Assembly (NCBI RefSeq): GCF_900497805.2
Contig: NW_020954588.1
Coordinates: forward strand, 10,097,086 to 10,161,085
DNA from: Vombatus ursinus
Taxonomy: Eukaryota > Chordata > Mammalia > Diprotodontia > Vombatidae
DNA length: 64,000 nt
Direction: 5' to 3'
Below are positions 33,156 through 44,460 of the stretch, piece by piece. The notes below the pieces were generated by a model. It was not told the DNA's origin, searched no databases, and saw nothing but the letters and a program-made list of their open reading frames with translations. The translations under genes and the position numbers were made by a program. Every line of letters begins with the position of its first letter. Position 1 is the first letter of the stretch.

Positions 33156-34280
33156 ATGAGCAAACAGCACAAAAAGTCAGACCATAGACTCTTATTTTGG
33201 TAACAAATAAGATCAAAACATACAACCTGAAGAAGAAAACAAAGCCCAAACTCCTACATCCAAAGCCTTCAAGAAAAATATGAATTGGTCTGAGGCCATG
33301 GAAGAGCTCAAAAAGGATTTTGAAAAGCAAGTAAGAGATGTAGAGAAAAAAAACTGGGAAGAGAAATGAGAGTGACGCAAGAAAATCATGAAAAACAAGT
33401 CAACAGCTTGCTAAAGGAGAACTAAAATATACTGAAGAAAATAACACCTTAAAAGATAGACTAAGCCAAATGGCAAGAGAGGTTAAAAAAAGCTAATTAG
33501 GAAAAGAATGCCTTAGAAAGCAGAATTGGCCAAATGGAAAAGGAGGTCCAAAAGCTCACTGAAGAAAATAATTAAAATTAGAATGGAGCAAATGGAAGCT
33601 AATGACTCTTTGAGAAATCAAATAATTATAAATTATAATTATAAATCAAAATTATAAAATTATATAAGTTACAAAACAAAACCCCAAGAATGAAAAAAAA
33701 TAGAAGACAATGTGAAATATTTCATTGGAAAAATAGCTAACCTGGAAAATAGATCTAGGAGAGATAATTTAAAAATTATGGGACTACCTTAAAATCATGA
33801 TTAAAAAAAAAGCCTAGATATCATCTTTCAAGAAATTATCAAGAAAAACTGCCCTGATATTCTAGAACCAGAGGGTAAAATAGAAATCAAAAGAATCCAC
33901 TGATCACCCTCAGAAAGAGGTCTCCAAAGGAAAACTCCTAGGAATATTGTGGCCAAATTCCAGAGTTCTCAGGTCAAGGAGAAAATATTGCAAGCAACCA
34001 GAAAAAAACACAATTCACTTATTGTGGAAACACAATTAGAATAACACAAGAGTTAGCAGTTTCTGCATAAAGGGATTGGAGGGCTTAGAATATGATATTC
34101 TGGAGGTCAAAGGAGATAAGATTACAACCAAGAATCACCTACCCAGCAAAACTGAGTATAATTATTCTGGGGGGAAAATGGACATTTAGTGAAATAGAGG
34201 ACTTTCAAGCATTCTTGATGAAAATACCAGAGCTGAATTTGAAATTTGACTTTCAAATACAAGATTCAAGAGAAGCATGA
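33156..34280 (+). pseudogene. HAL1 copy B ORF1 (broken)
   Basis: The region starts at ATG AGC AAA CAG and ends in frame with KFDFQIQDSREA. Only the C-terminal part (34092-34280) is a clean open frame: LQPRITYPAKLSII, WTFSEIEDFQAFLMK. Upstream, the coiled-coil and RRM segments are present in shifted frames. A local AT-rich expansion (aaattataattataaatc) lies at 33625-33670. Confidence 0.82.
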
Positions 34281-34403
34281 AAAGGTAAACTGGAAAGAGA
34301 TATCATAAGTGAGTTATTAAAGTTGAATTGTTTACATTCCTACATGGAAAGGTGATATGTGTAATTCATGAGACCTTTGTCAGTATTAGGGTAGTTGGAG
34401 GGA

Positions 34404-34556
34404 ATACACACACATACACACACACACACACACACATATATCTATATATTCATACATACACACATATATACATATATATAGAGAGAGAGACAGAGAGAAG
34501 GAGAGAGACAGAGAGACAGAGAGAGACAGAGAGAGAGACAGAGAGAGAGGGCACAG
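34404..34556. repeat. Compound (CA)n(TA)n(GA)n microsatellite in the HAL1 copy B tail
   Basis: A CA run, then tatatct and cacata words, then a gagagacagagag run of about 80 bp, directly after 'gtagttggaggga'. Confidence 0.95.
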
Positions 34557-35382
34557 GGTGAGCTGAATATGAAGGGATGATATGTAAAAAATAAAATTAA
34601 GAGGTGAGAGAATTGTTCTGGGAGGAGGAGAAAGGGAGAGATAGAATGGGGTAAATTATCTCACATAAAAGAGGCAAGAAAAACTTTTACAGTGGAGGAG
34701 AAGAGGGGAGGGGTGAGAGGGAATGAAGGAATCTTACTCTCATCAGATTTCTCTTAGGAGGGAATAACATACACAGTCATTTGGGTATGGAAATCTATCT
34801 TACTCCTACAGGAAAACAGCATGAAAAGGAATAAGGGAGGGGACTGATAGAAGGAAGGGCAGATTGGGGGGTCTGATCAGAAACAAAAACATTTTTTTTA
34901 GGAGGGACAGGATTAAAGGAGAGAATAGAATAAATGGGAGAGCAGGATAGCATGGAGGGAATTATAGTTATTCTTTCACAGCATGACTATTATGGAAATG
35001 TTTGGCATAACTACACATGTATAACCTATATTGAATTGCTTGCCTTCTCAATTATTGTAGTTGGGGAGGAAGGAAGGGAGAGAATTTGGAACCCAAAGTT
35101 TTAAAAATGAATGTTAAAAATTGTTTTTACATGCAACTGGGAAATAAGATACAGAGGCAATGAGGTATAGAACTCTATCCTGCCCTCCAGGAAAATAGAA
35201 GGTGAAGGGGATAAGAGGGGAGTGATAAAAGGGAGGGCAGATTGGAGGAAGGGGTATTCAGAATCTGTGCCATCTTGGAGTGGGGGTGGGGATAGATGGG
35301 GAAAAATTCAGAACTCAAAATCTTGTGGAAGTGAATGTTGAAAGCTAAAAATAAATAAATTAGTTTTTTAAAAAAGAAACTG

Positions 35383-35900
35383 TCAAGTCTTGGTAATATA
35401 ATTTGCATTCTAATTTTGAATTTGGAGTATGGTAAGACAATTGATGGGGTGATAATTTTAATGATTTTCTTTTAGTAGTAGCACAAGAATCAAAACTTCA
35501 TTTCCTAATTCTGTATTTGTTCTCTGAAATAAGAATCAAAGCTAAAAATAGTATAGGTTCTAGAAAACAGCTTCTTTAGTGACTCATGCCTTTTATTTAA
35601 CAGAATCATTATATGTCATCTAGGGATTTCTTTCTCTTTTTTTGCCAACAATTACCTCCATGTCTCACTTCAATCTCATCCAATTGGGAGAGAAAGAGAA
35701 AAATAACTAACATTATAACATTTTTGAAAGAAGAATAATTAGAGAAGTATAGGTGCTGAAATGAAGATAATTCTCACATTTTCCATGGCAGCTAAATCAG
35801 TAATTAAGTTTACTAATGTGGCAGCTGATCAACACTGTTAATAACTGATCCTGAGAGAATTAGGAAGAAGCTATGCTAAACAGCAGGTCATTTTGAAACA
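35383..35900. other. Unique sequence
   Basis: No feature is recognised between the HAL1 end and two MIR copies. Confidence 0.5.
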
Positions 35901-35904
35901 GTGT

Positions 35905-36030
35905 GCAATGATCAAAGCACTGATTTTGGAGTCAGAGAAACTAAAATGGAATCCCAGCTCTTACTATCTATATGACCACGAGCAAGTCATTTAAGCTATC
36001 TGGACCTTAGTTTCCACACTTGTAAAATTA
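35905..36030 (+). mobile_element. MIR-family SINE
   Basis: 'cactgattttggagtcagag', 'atcccagctcttactatc', 'gaccacgagcaagtcattta', 'ggaccttagtttccac' in MIR order. Confidence 0.75.
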
Positions 36031-36039
36031 AATAAGTTA

Positions 36040-36260
36040 AGAAAGCAGTGTGAAAAAGGAGAAAGATTGCCTAGTTTGAATTCTGAAAACCTAGATTCAC
36101 ATCTTGCCTCTGATATTTGCTACCTTTGTGACACAGGGCATGTTACTTAATCTCCATAAGTCTCTCTATCTGTAAAGTGATGGAGCTGGGCTACATCTTT
36201 GAGGACCCTATCCAGATCTAAAATAATATCATTAGGTGATGTCTAATGTTCCTTTCTATC
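36040..36260 (+). mobile_element. MIR-family SINE
   Basis: 'aaacctagattcacatcttgcctctg', 'ctttgtgacacagggcatgttac', 'taagtctctctatctgtaaag' then 'gatggagctgggctacatc'. Confidence 0.75.
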
Positions 36261-36854
36261 TATAAACCAATGACACACTCCAAAGTGGGTATTTTCATTA
36301 CACTCATGTGAATAGGAAAGAAAAAAGAAGAAAAACTGTTGTACCTACCATAAATGAGACAGGAAAGTTGTAAGCAGGAAGTTTAAGAAAGAAAGCTTTA
36401 GGTCCAAATTATATTGTTACTTTGACTTTGGAAAATAATGAATTGGGAAAAATAAGACTAATTTGAATTTGGAAAATAGAATGCTAATGTATTTTATTTT
36501 CATATATATATGTGTGTGTGTGTGTGTATGTGTGTGCGTATATCTTTATCTATCTATCTATAAATGTATGGGTGCTCCCTCTAGATATGACATAACAAGA
36601 TCTCCATGATATCTCATCATCTAAGATTTTCAACCATGTCCTGCTATAAATCCTCCACAAACATTCTACCTACTACTCTGGAGACCTTGCTGTGGTCTTT
36701 TATAATCTCAATATACTGGAGGCTTTGGGATATTTGTCTGTTATCTCTCATTCATAATATATGACCTACTAACCTTCTTTTCTCATTATATAAAACTCTA
36801 TTAACATCTCTTATATAAGTTTTAATTCATAAATCATCATTGAGAACATGTTAT
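36261..36854. other. Unique sequence with a (TG)n/(TATC)n tract
   Basis: Positions 36503-36562 are tatatatgtgtgtg then atctatctat. The remainder has no recognised feature. Confidence 0.6.
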
Positions 36855-36985
36855 AATGCTCTCTCTCTTTCTCTTTCTCTCTATGTCTGTCTATCTATCT
36901 ATCTGTCTGTCTATCTATCTATCTGTCTGTCTGTCTTTCTGTCTGTCTTTCTGTCTGTCTGTCTGTCTTTCTGTGTGTCTATTTC
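36855..36985. repeat. (TCTG/TCTA/TTTC)n tract
   Basis: About 130 bp of tctctttctc, ctatctatct and tctgtctgtc words. The open frame across it is low-complexity. Confidence 0.95.
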
Positions 36986-37660
36986 AAATGCCCCAAGTCA
37001 CCTGAAAGTTTCTTCTGAGATCCTGGTTTTCATTTATCATGATCATACTAGAAGAATCTGGGCTTAATGGGGATGACTTTTGAACAATCATGAAGACCAG
37101 TCAGTCATTAAAGTTTTTTTTAATAAGTGCTTACCCCATGATAAGCACTATTCAAAGAACTGAAGATTTGAAAAAAAGATAGAAAATTATAGACTTATTG
37201 AAAGCATTATGCAGTTTTTCGAAATGTGATTTTATAGAATAAGTCTCTGTTACTACCTGTGTGGCTTCAGGCAAAATAGTTGTAAGAATGGAACTGATTA
37301 ATATTCACTCAACCAAGTTATCCCACCCTACTTAATGTGATGTAAGTGATATAAAAGTGATATATGAATGATTGGTTAATAGGCTATTGACTAAGAATGA
37401 AAAGTTTTGAAAGCCACTGGACAAGGTGAAATTATCCTAGACAACAAGTATTTTCCATTTGGCTAAGGGATTTCACTATACTATCAAGATTCTGTAGAAA
37501 AGCATTAAGGATGGTGGTGTGTGGAGGTTCATCAAGGAGAAGAGTCATTCCATAAATTAGACCAAGTAAATTGGTATTTTTTGATAGCCTGTGCTCTAAA
37601 GAAGTATTGTCTAATGGTGAAGGGAAAGTCACATATCTGGCTTAGGGTTTCCTCTCCCCA
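36986..37660. other. Unique sequence
   Basis: I see no gene or named repeat here. Confidence 0.45.
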
Positions 37661-38090
37661 ACCTTCTTTGGTTGGAGGATGATTATGTGAATTTCAAAGG
37701 GACTAGAGGATGTTGGACTTACCCTCTATCCATCAAATCCTAGTACTGTTACTCCAGACATGAAGAACCAAGGATAAACTAGATGCAGATACGCTGTGCT
37801 TAATGGGAATTTCTTTAGTATTCCACTAGAGGGCGGGAAAAAAAATTTCCCCCTAGGAGAGCTGTTACCCCTTTGCCACATATGCTTTCTCAGCATGAGC
37901 CCATCCTCTTCTGAACTCTGTATAAACTTGTGGGAGAGTGTGTTACAAAGATTTTAGCAGTGAATTCGTGTCAACTCTTCCTTCTTTACCATGTTAGTAA
38001 ATACCCTTTTTCTAAATGTTATTTAAAGTTGGCTAACTGATTCTCAAATGTTAATGTTGAGGATGAAGTACCTTGGGAGGACTTAACTGA
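37661..38090 (+). mobile_element. LTR-like fossil (solo LTR candidate)
   Basis: Positions about 37815-38050 have the layout of a mammalian retroviral LTR: 'cactagagggcggg', a TATA-like ctctgtataaacttgtggg, then 'gtgaattcgtgtcaactc' and a polyadenylation-type region. No internal viral genes adjoin it. The borders are uncertain, the copy looks old, and the family is not assigned. Confidence 0.35.
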
Positions 38091-39839
38091 TGTAATTAAT
38101 CAAATCCCCAGCTCATGATGTGTACCCCTAGAGCATTACAAGGGAGATATATGTTTTTGCCCCAGGATCTGAATGGGAGTTGGGATAAAAATCTGTGGAG
38201 CTTATATTGGCTATACACAACATGTCTAGCTTCCTTTTCCTCACATGGAAAAGAGGAGATTAGAGAAGGTGGTTTCTAAAAGCCTTTCCAACTATAATGA
38301 TCTTATGAAATCCCTTCTATTAAAGAATGGACTGAACTCATTGTCCAGGTGCCTCTGGCCTGTCTAATCTTTTGTCAGTGATGGGCAGATTAAGAAAACC
38401 CCTTAGGTCTTAAGGACAATACCTATTTTTTAAAAATGGTTCTCAGCAAACCAGTGAAGAAGTCAACCTTTGGCTTATGGTAGTTTCCCTTACCCTTTAA
38501 AAGAAAACATATTTTCAAATAAGTGATATTAAGTTATTTTAAAGATACTTGGATTGTCATATATTCTTGGAATAATATTTATGACATTGTTTTATTTTTG
38601 CTTTTAAGCATGTAGCATTTGAGGATATATATTATGCAGTAGTATTGCTTTTACTAAATATAACTACTATACAGCTGTGGTGATTTTGGTTTATCACCAT
38701 TTCCCCCATTATTGGTTTTAGACTAATTGCTCCCAATCAATTATTATGTTTTGAAGTGATCTTCTCAGGACTAGTGGAAGCAAATTGTTTTAAGTAACCC
38801 ATCCTTTCCTAGAGCAATTTTATGGTACATTGACAATGCTTTAACTACCCTATATCTTCTAAATATTTATGTAGTAATCAAGTTTAGTGATTTTATAGGA
38901 GCTTGGAAATTATGGGAAAAAGCTTCTCACTGCAGTAATGGAGTCGATAAAACAGAATAATTAAGTTTGTACAGGTTCTGCTTTGTTTGTTTATGAAGCA
39001 TTGAAGAGGTTAACTTTTTTTCTCCTGAAAGTGAGATTAATTTGAAACAATGCCATATTAGCATAATCATGAACTCATATACAAGTCTATTTACCTACTC
39101 CAGAACAATTCAGTCATGGGAGGCTAAAATGGGAAATGAATACTCATGAGATGATTCTCTTTACTGTTGAAGTATCTGAAGGTCAATATTCTGGATTGTT
39201 TCTATTTGGCAAAAGATCATGTGTGCAGAAAAAAAAAACATTCTGCTTTGTTTGTACAGTGTGTTTCATGCAGTGTTTTATACTTTGATGCATGGAACCA
39301 AGATACACAAAAATCATGTGCTTTTCTACCTATTGTTAATTAGACTACAATTTTAGGAATGCACAGACCATTAGAAATAGGAGCTTTCTTAAAATTAGGT
39401 ATTTGCTATTCATGGCTTCATTCACTGATTCCTCTGATTCCTCTCATTGAGTATTTTCCCTCAGAAACAGTCTTTCCAGAGAAAGTTCAGAGTAAAGTAA
39501 AATGCATGAATATAAAATATTTATGTTCACGATAGTATTCCCTCACATGTAGAGTTTGATAATCCAGACCAGTGCACACATGTGTGCTGTTTTCCATTTA
39601 CAATAGTTTCTTGCTTATTGGGTTTTCTTTTGGCAGCCTTGGGAAATATTTCACCAGAGTATTCTTCAGTGCATGATTATTATTTTTTATGAATATATTA
39701 ATATCACTTGTGAAGGTGCAGGAAAAGACTTTGACAGCAAAACTCAAAAGAATTGAGAATAAAAAATGAGCTTGAAGAATGGCTTTGGCTGTATGCAATT
39801 TTTACTCAGATTCTATCCCTTCCCTCATTTCAATAAGTA
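38091..39839. other. Repeat-poor unique block
   Basis: About 1.7 kb without a recognised transposable element. Positions 38580-39160 have homeodomain-type TAAT words and few simple repeats, as in conserved non-coding DNA, but conservation cannot be judged here. No coding frame is seen. Confidence 0.45.
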
Positions 39840-40050
39840 GCTAATGAACAGAGTAGTAAGTTCAAATCCTTCCCCATACACTTACTGTCTATGTGAACTT
39901 GAGTAACTTAACCCAAGTTTCCCCATCCATAAAATAAGGATAATAATAGCACCTACTCCCTAGTGTTGTTGAGGGTCAAATGAAAGAATAATTTAAAAGC
40001 AACTTGCAAATCTTAAAGTGCTATTATATAATAGAAGCACTCACACACAT
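39840..40050 (+). mobile_element. MIR-family SINE
   Basis: 'aagttcaaatccttcccc', 'ttgagtaacttaacccaag', 'ataaggataataatagcacc', 'gttgttgagggtcaaatgaaag' in MIR order. Confidence 0.8.
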
Positions 40051-40059
40051 AAACCATAC

Positions 40060-40155
40060 TCATAGATTATAAACTCCAGGAGGGCAGGAACTGTCTTTTG
40101 CCTCTTTTGTATTCCTAGAACTTAGTACAGTATCTGGCACACAGTTAATAAATGT
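40060..40155 (+). mobile_element. L2-type LINE 3' end
   Basis: 'ataaactccaggagggcagg', 'cttagtacagtatctggcac' and 'agttaataaatg'. Confidence 0.75.
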
Positions 40156-40330
40156 GTGTATATGCATATGTGTATACATGTACATACTCATGTGTGCATA
40201 TGTACTTATTTATATTCACACACATGTGTGCATAACATACTATTTTATGCGTGTGCATAAATGTTCATAGGTATGTATGTACACGTATATACATATATTA
40301 TATGTTTATGTGAATGTATATAGATTTAGG
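40156..40330. repeat. Degenerate TG/TA-rich simple repeat
   Basis: tgtgtatatg, catgtgtgca and tatgtatgta words over about 170 bp. Confidence 0.8.
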
Positions 40331-41129
40331 TAGAACATAACTGGATACCTGATCAAACATTTGGTAACAAGTCAAAATACATTATTTTTTCCACCATTCA
40401 TCCAGTGTATGTATCCAAGATGGTTTTCATTGGCACAGAAGGTTGACTAACAACACATTCAGGTATATAGCTATTTCTTCTACCATGTGTTCTCTTGATC
40501 TTGTTCAATATGACTCATACCTACCTATCTCTATGGTCCATAAGAATCAAATTGTATTAAATAAAAAAGCTAAAATTCTATTAAAATAGTTAAACTCTAA
40601 TAATGTTTGGGGTTAGTAAGCGTTAAGAGCACTTTGTATATTGTCATAAAGAATTTTTATTAGTCCAAAATTCCTATGAATGACCAGAAGGTATTCAGGT
40701 CAGAGACTCACTCAACACCAAGCATAAATGACTCCTGTTTTGCCTTGTAAAGGAGTGATGGAAAATCAGGTGGATTCTCCAGAAGAGGCAGCAAAGAAGG
40801 GGAGATTGGAGAGAGACAGCTGTGAGCACTGGACATCATATGTCAAGAGAAGCTGGAAAGGGTGTCTTCTGTTGATGAGGAATAATCAAATGCTGGAGGA
40901 AATTAATGCAATGGGATTTGGCTGAAAAGAACCATGGATGCAAATGCCTGAAATAAAAATTAGAATTGATTAATCATCAAGTTGGAAAGAAATAATGTAC
41001 AGTAGATGTCTACATGTAAGTGTGTTTAATTTCATACTATATAGACCTAGACTGGACTCTTTTCATGTAAGGCCTTAACACTTCATTCATATAATTATTT
41101 GTTCTTTCTTCTTTTTGCCAATTCAATCA
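40331..41129. other. Unique sequence
   Basis: The frame at 40728-40925 (65 codons) has no recognisable domain. Confidence 0.45.
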
Positions 41130-41390
41130 CATTTTGTTGTTGTGTTGTTTAAGTCATGTCCAGCTCTTTGTGATCTGATTTATGGTTTTCTCCACAAAGA
41201 TACTCTAGTGGTTTGTCATTTCCTTCCCCAGCTCATTTTGGCAAATGAGAAAACAGGGACAAAAGGGTGAAGTGATTTGCCCCAGGTCACACAGCTAGTA
41301 AGTGTTTGAGGCAAGATTTGAACTCAGGAAGATGAGTCTTCTTGACTCCAGAGCTGACACTCTATCTACTGTGACACCTTACAACAATAC
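41130..41390 (-). mobile_element. CORE SINE, MAR1-like
   Basis: Reverse complement of the MAR1-like consensus read at 12525-12770: 'tgttgttgtgttgtttaag', 'catgtccagctctttgtg', 'gtggtttgtcatttccttcc', 'ccaggtcacacagctagtaag', 'tttgaactcaggaagatgag', 'ctctatctactgtgacacc'. Confidence 0.9.
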
Positions 41391-42800
41391 ATTGATTGAT
41401 GTGTAAATTGAAAAGAAATAACCTACGTTGAATTTCTGTGTGTGTATGTGTGTGTATGTGTGTGTGTGTGTGTGTGTAATTTCATATTATAAACACCTAG
41501 ATTGAACTCTAAGCAAGATTAACAAATCCTTTCATTTAAGGGCTTAACACTTCATGGTCTATCTGTTATTATTATTTTTGTCAATTCAATCAAATATAAA
41601 CTCTTAAGCAACTGCTCATGTTACAGAATATGTTAAGTTCTATTAGATATGATCACTTTCTCAGGTTTTGCTCAAGTAGTGTTACAAAAGGTAGTTCAGT
41701 GAGGGACAGTGGGATATATAAAGAAATAACCGTGCAAGAAAATGTGTGTGCGTGTGTATGTGTGTGTGTGTGTGTGTGTGACATATCCTGTCCACAGTGG
41801 ATGCTATATTTACACATAGCATAAGTGATTTATAGATACTATGAAAATATAAGTCTAGATTCTCATCCCATAGTCCCCAAAGGAAAAGATGTGTTAATAA
41901 TAGTTTTAGATGTAATGTATATATATATATACACATATATGTATACATATACATATATGTATATATATATGAGTTGTTTTTGTTTTTATTGTATTCATTT
42001 GTGGAGTAATAAACCAAATCATGTCTTAATATTTATATTGTTGCTTTTCATTTTAAATTAAAATATAGAGACATTGTTCTTAGAAATAGTGGCCAAGTAT
42101 ATGTGAAAATTAGCAATGATTCTCTACTGAATTATGACAATAAATACAAAGAAAACTTCCCTGAACCAAAGACTCTGAAATAGATCAAATTTTATAACTC
42201 AAAATGTTGGCTAGAATAATCACACCAGAGAGCAGTTCAGTAAAGTGAGATTCTTAGAGGACACTAATGAATTCTTTTGGATACTGAACAAGATGTAACT
42301 TTATAATCAAAAAGAGAAAGGTGGAATTGTTTCAAAGTACATTTCTTGTTTTGAGTCCTTTGGAAACTTTGAAGCCAATAAGGAACATTAAACTATTGAG
42401 TAGTTGCCCATGGCATGGGCTTTATTTCATTATTATTTGGTTAGGAATACAATATTGAGTCCTTCAAACATACAAAAGCTTGCTTCAGCACAGTTCTGAA
42501 CATAAGGTATGAAGATTTGTCTGCACAGGAAAGCAAAAGGAAAGTCTACAATTTTAGAAAATTTGGAAAAAATAAAAGAGGCTATTGGTTATGAAATTCT
42601 GTCATTTATCACTTATCAGCTAAGTATGTTGTTCATATTTCTCATAAAGTAATGTAGAAGGTTAGAGAGTCTGACATTTTAACTGGATTCTTTCTTATTT
42701 TGTGAAAAGCATTGTTTTCAAAAGGTCAAACCAGTTTTTGGAAACTTACGGTGTAGAAACTTTCCCTATCAATGCAGCTTATATTAGATGATTAGTGTAT
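41391..42800. other. Unique sequence with TG and TA microsatellites
   Basis: (TG)n at 41438-41477, (GT)n at 41744-41779 and (TA)n-type at 41918-41970. The frames across these tracts on both strands are low-complexity. No gene is seen in 41975-42800. Confidence 0.6.
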
Positions 42801-42804
42801 GAGT

Positions 42805-42930
42805 CTTAGGGAAATAACTGAGGCACATGGAGGTTAACTGACTTGCCCTGTACCACAAAGTATCAGAAGCAAGATTTGAACCTTGGACTCCCTGACTTGA
42901 AGACCAGTTATTTAACTATTTATTCACTAG
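42805..42930 (-). mobile_element. MIR-family SINE fragment
   Basis: 'gggaaataactgaggcacatgg', 'taactgacttgccctgtaccac', 'gatttgaaccttggactccctgac' in minus-strand order. Confidence 0.7.
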
Positions 42931-42952
42931 TCAAGCCTGGCTTTTTAAAATA

Positions 42953-43075
42953 TGTCTCTGTCTCTCTCTCTCTGTCTCTCTTCTCTCTGTCTCTCTGTCT
43001 CTTTCTGTCTCTGTCTCTCTCTTTTCTCTCTCTCTCTCTCGCTTTCTGTCCTTCTCTGTGTCTCTTTTTGCTTCT
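42953..43075. repeat. (TCTC/TGTC)n polypyrimidine tract
   Basis: About 120 bp of imperfect tctctctgtctc. The plus frame across it is low-complexity. Confidence 0.93.
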
Positions 43076-43388
43076 CCATGTCTCTATATGCCCACCTGTC
43101 TTTCTATTTCTGAATCCTGAATCTGCTGTAAATATTTGAACTCAGGTCTTCTGGATTCCAAGTCTTATATTCTATCCAGTGCATCCTCAATCTGTGTGTC
43201 AGATCCACTTCCCCTCACAAGATTGATATTCAGAGGAGTTCAAAACAGTCTATAATAGAAAATCCTAGACAGCTAAATTGTAACATAATTAAAACATTAT
43301 AATCAGATGTAATTTCTGTATGATAATGGGGAAGCATGGAATGTTATACTTAGAATTTTCCTGTCATGGAAAGACTACATGGGAATGT
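43076..43388. other. Unique sequence with a SINE remnant
   Basis: Positions 43130-43190 ('tttgaactcaggtcttctgg', 'tattctatccagtgc') are a minus-strand SINE remnant. The rest is unrecognised. Confidence 0.5.
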
Positions 43389-43399
43389 AATTTTGAATT
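43389..43399. repeat. Target site duplication of HAL1 copy C (left)
   Basis: aattttgaatt (11 bp) recurs exactly at 46417-46427. Confidence 0.88.
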
Positions 43400-44225
43400 T
43401 TTTATTAATTCATTTATTTTTAGTTTTCAACATTCACTTCCACAAGATTTTGAGTTCCAAATTTTCTCCCCATCTCTCCCCTCCCCCACCCCAACACAGC
43501 ATAGATTCTGAATACCCCTTCCCCCAATATGCCCTCCCTTCTATCACCTTCCCTTCTTTTATCCCTTTCTCCTTCTATTTTCATGTAGGGAAGGATAGAT
43601 TTCTATATCCCATTGACTGTATATCTTATTTCCAAGTTGCATGTGAAAACAATTTTTAACATTGGTTTTTTAAAACTTTGGGTTCCAAATTCTCTCCCTT
43701 TCTCCCTCCCCATCCACCCTTATTGAGAAAGCAAGCAAATTGATACAGGACATACATGTATAGTCATGTAAAAGACTTCCATAGTAGTCATGTTGTGAAA
43801 AACTACCTACATTTCCCTTCATTCTATCCTGCCCTCCATTTAGTCTATTCTCTCTTTTAACCCTGTCCCTCCTTAGAAGTGTTTGCTTCTGACTACCCCC
43901 TCCACCAATCTGCCCTCCCTTCTATCATCCCCCTGCTCTCTTATCCCTTTTCCCCCTATTTTCCTGTAGGGTAAGATAGATTTCCATACTCAATTGAGGT
44001 ATGTTATTCCCTCCTTATGCCAAATCTGCTGATAATAAGATTCCCTCATTCCTTCACACCTTCCTCCACTTCACCTTCACTGTACAAGCTTTTTCCTTTC
44101 TGTTTTAAGTGAGATAATTTACCCTATTCTACCTGTCCCTTTCTCCTTCTCCCAGTATAATCCTCTCTCACTCCTTAATTTTATTTTTAGATATCACCCT
44201 TCATTTTCAACTCAACTTATGCCCT

Positions 44226-44328
44226 CTATCTATATCTATATCTATATCTATATCTATATCTATATCTATATCTATATCTATATCTATATATCTATATCTA
44301 TATCAATGTCTATATCTATGTCTATATA
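44226..44328. repeat. (TATATC)n microsatellite in the HAL1 copy C tail
   Basis: About 100 bp of tatatctatatc with few changes, next to 'agttttccctccaactaccc', the complement of the flank seen in copies A and B. Confidence 0.95.
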
Positions 44329-44460
44329 AATAGTTTTCCCTCCAACTACCCTAATACTGACAAAGGTCTCATGAGTTACAAATATCATCTTTCTATGCAG
44401 GAATGTAAACAGTTCAATCTTAATAAGGTTTTTATAATTTCTCTTTCCTGTTTTACCTCT

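Larger units (their letters stand above)
32081..35376 (+). mobile_element. HAL1 copy B: full-length ORF1-only L1 derivative with nested SINE
   Basis: It starts aaaatgggggaggaggaag followed by agccaagatggg. A 5' UTR, an ORF1 region (33156-34280), a tail with a compound microsatellite and the same duplicated tail blocks as copy A follow. It ends at 'ttgaaagctaaaaataaata' and an A-rich stretch. No ORF2 is present. The flanks share only a short aaactg (32075-32080 and 35377-35382), so its target duplication is weak or eroded. It is longer than copy A mainly because of the nested SINE and the microsatellite. Confidence 0.88.

Noticed and set aside
41682-42017. 111-codon minus-strand frame
   Set aside because: It runs through (CA)n and (TA)n tracts giving His/Thr and Tyr/Ile runs; low-complexity artefact.
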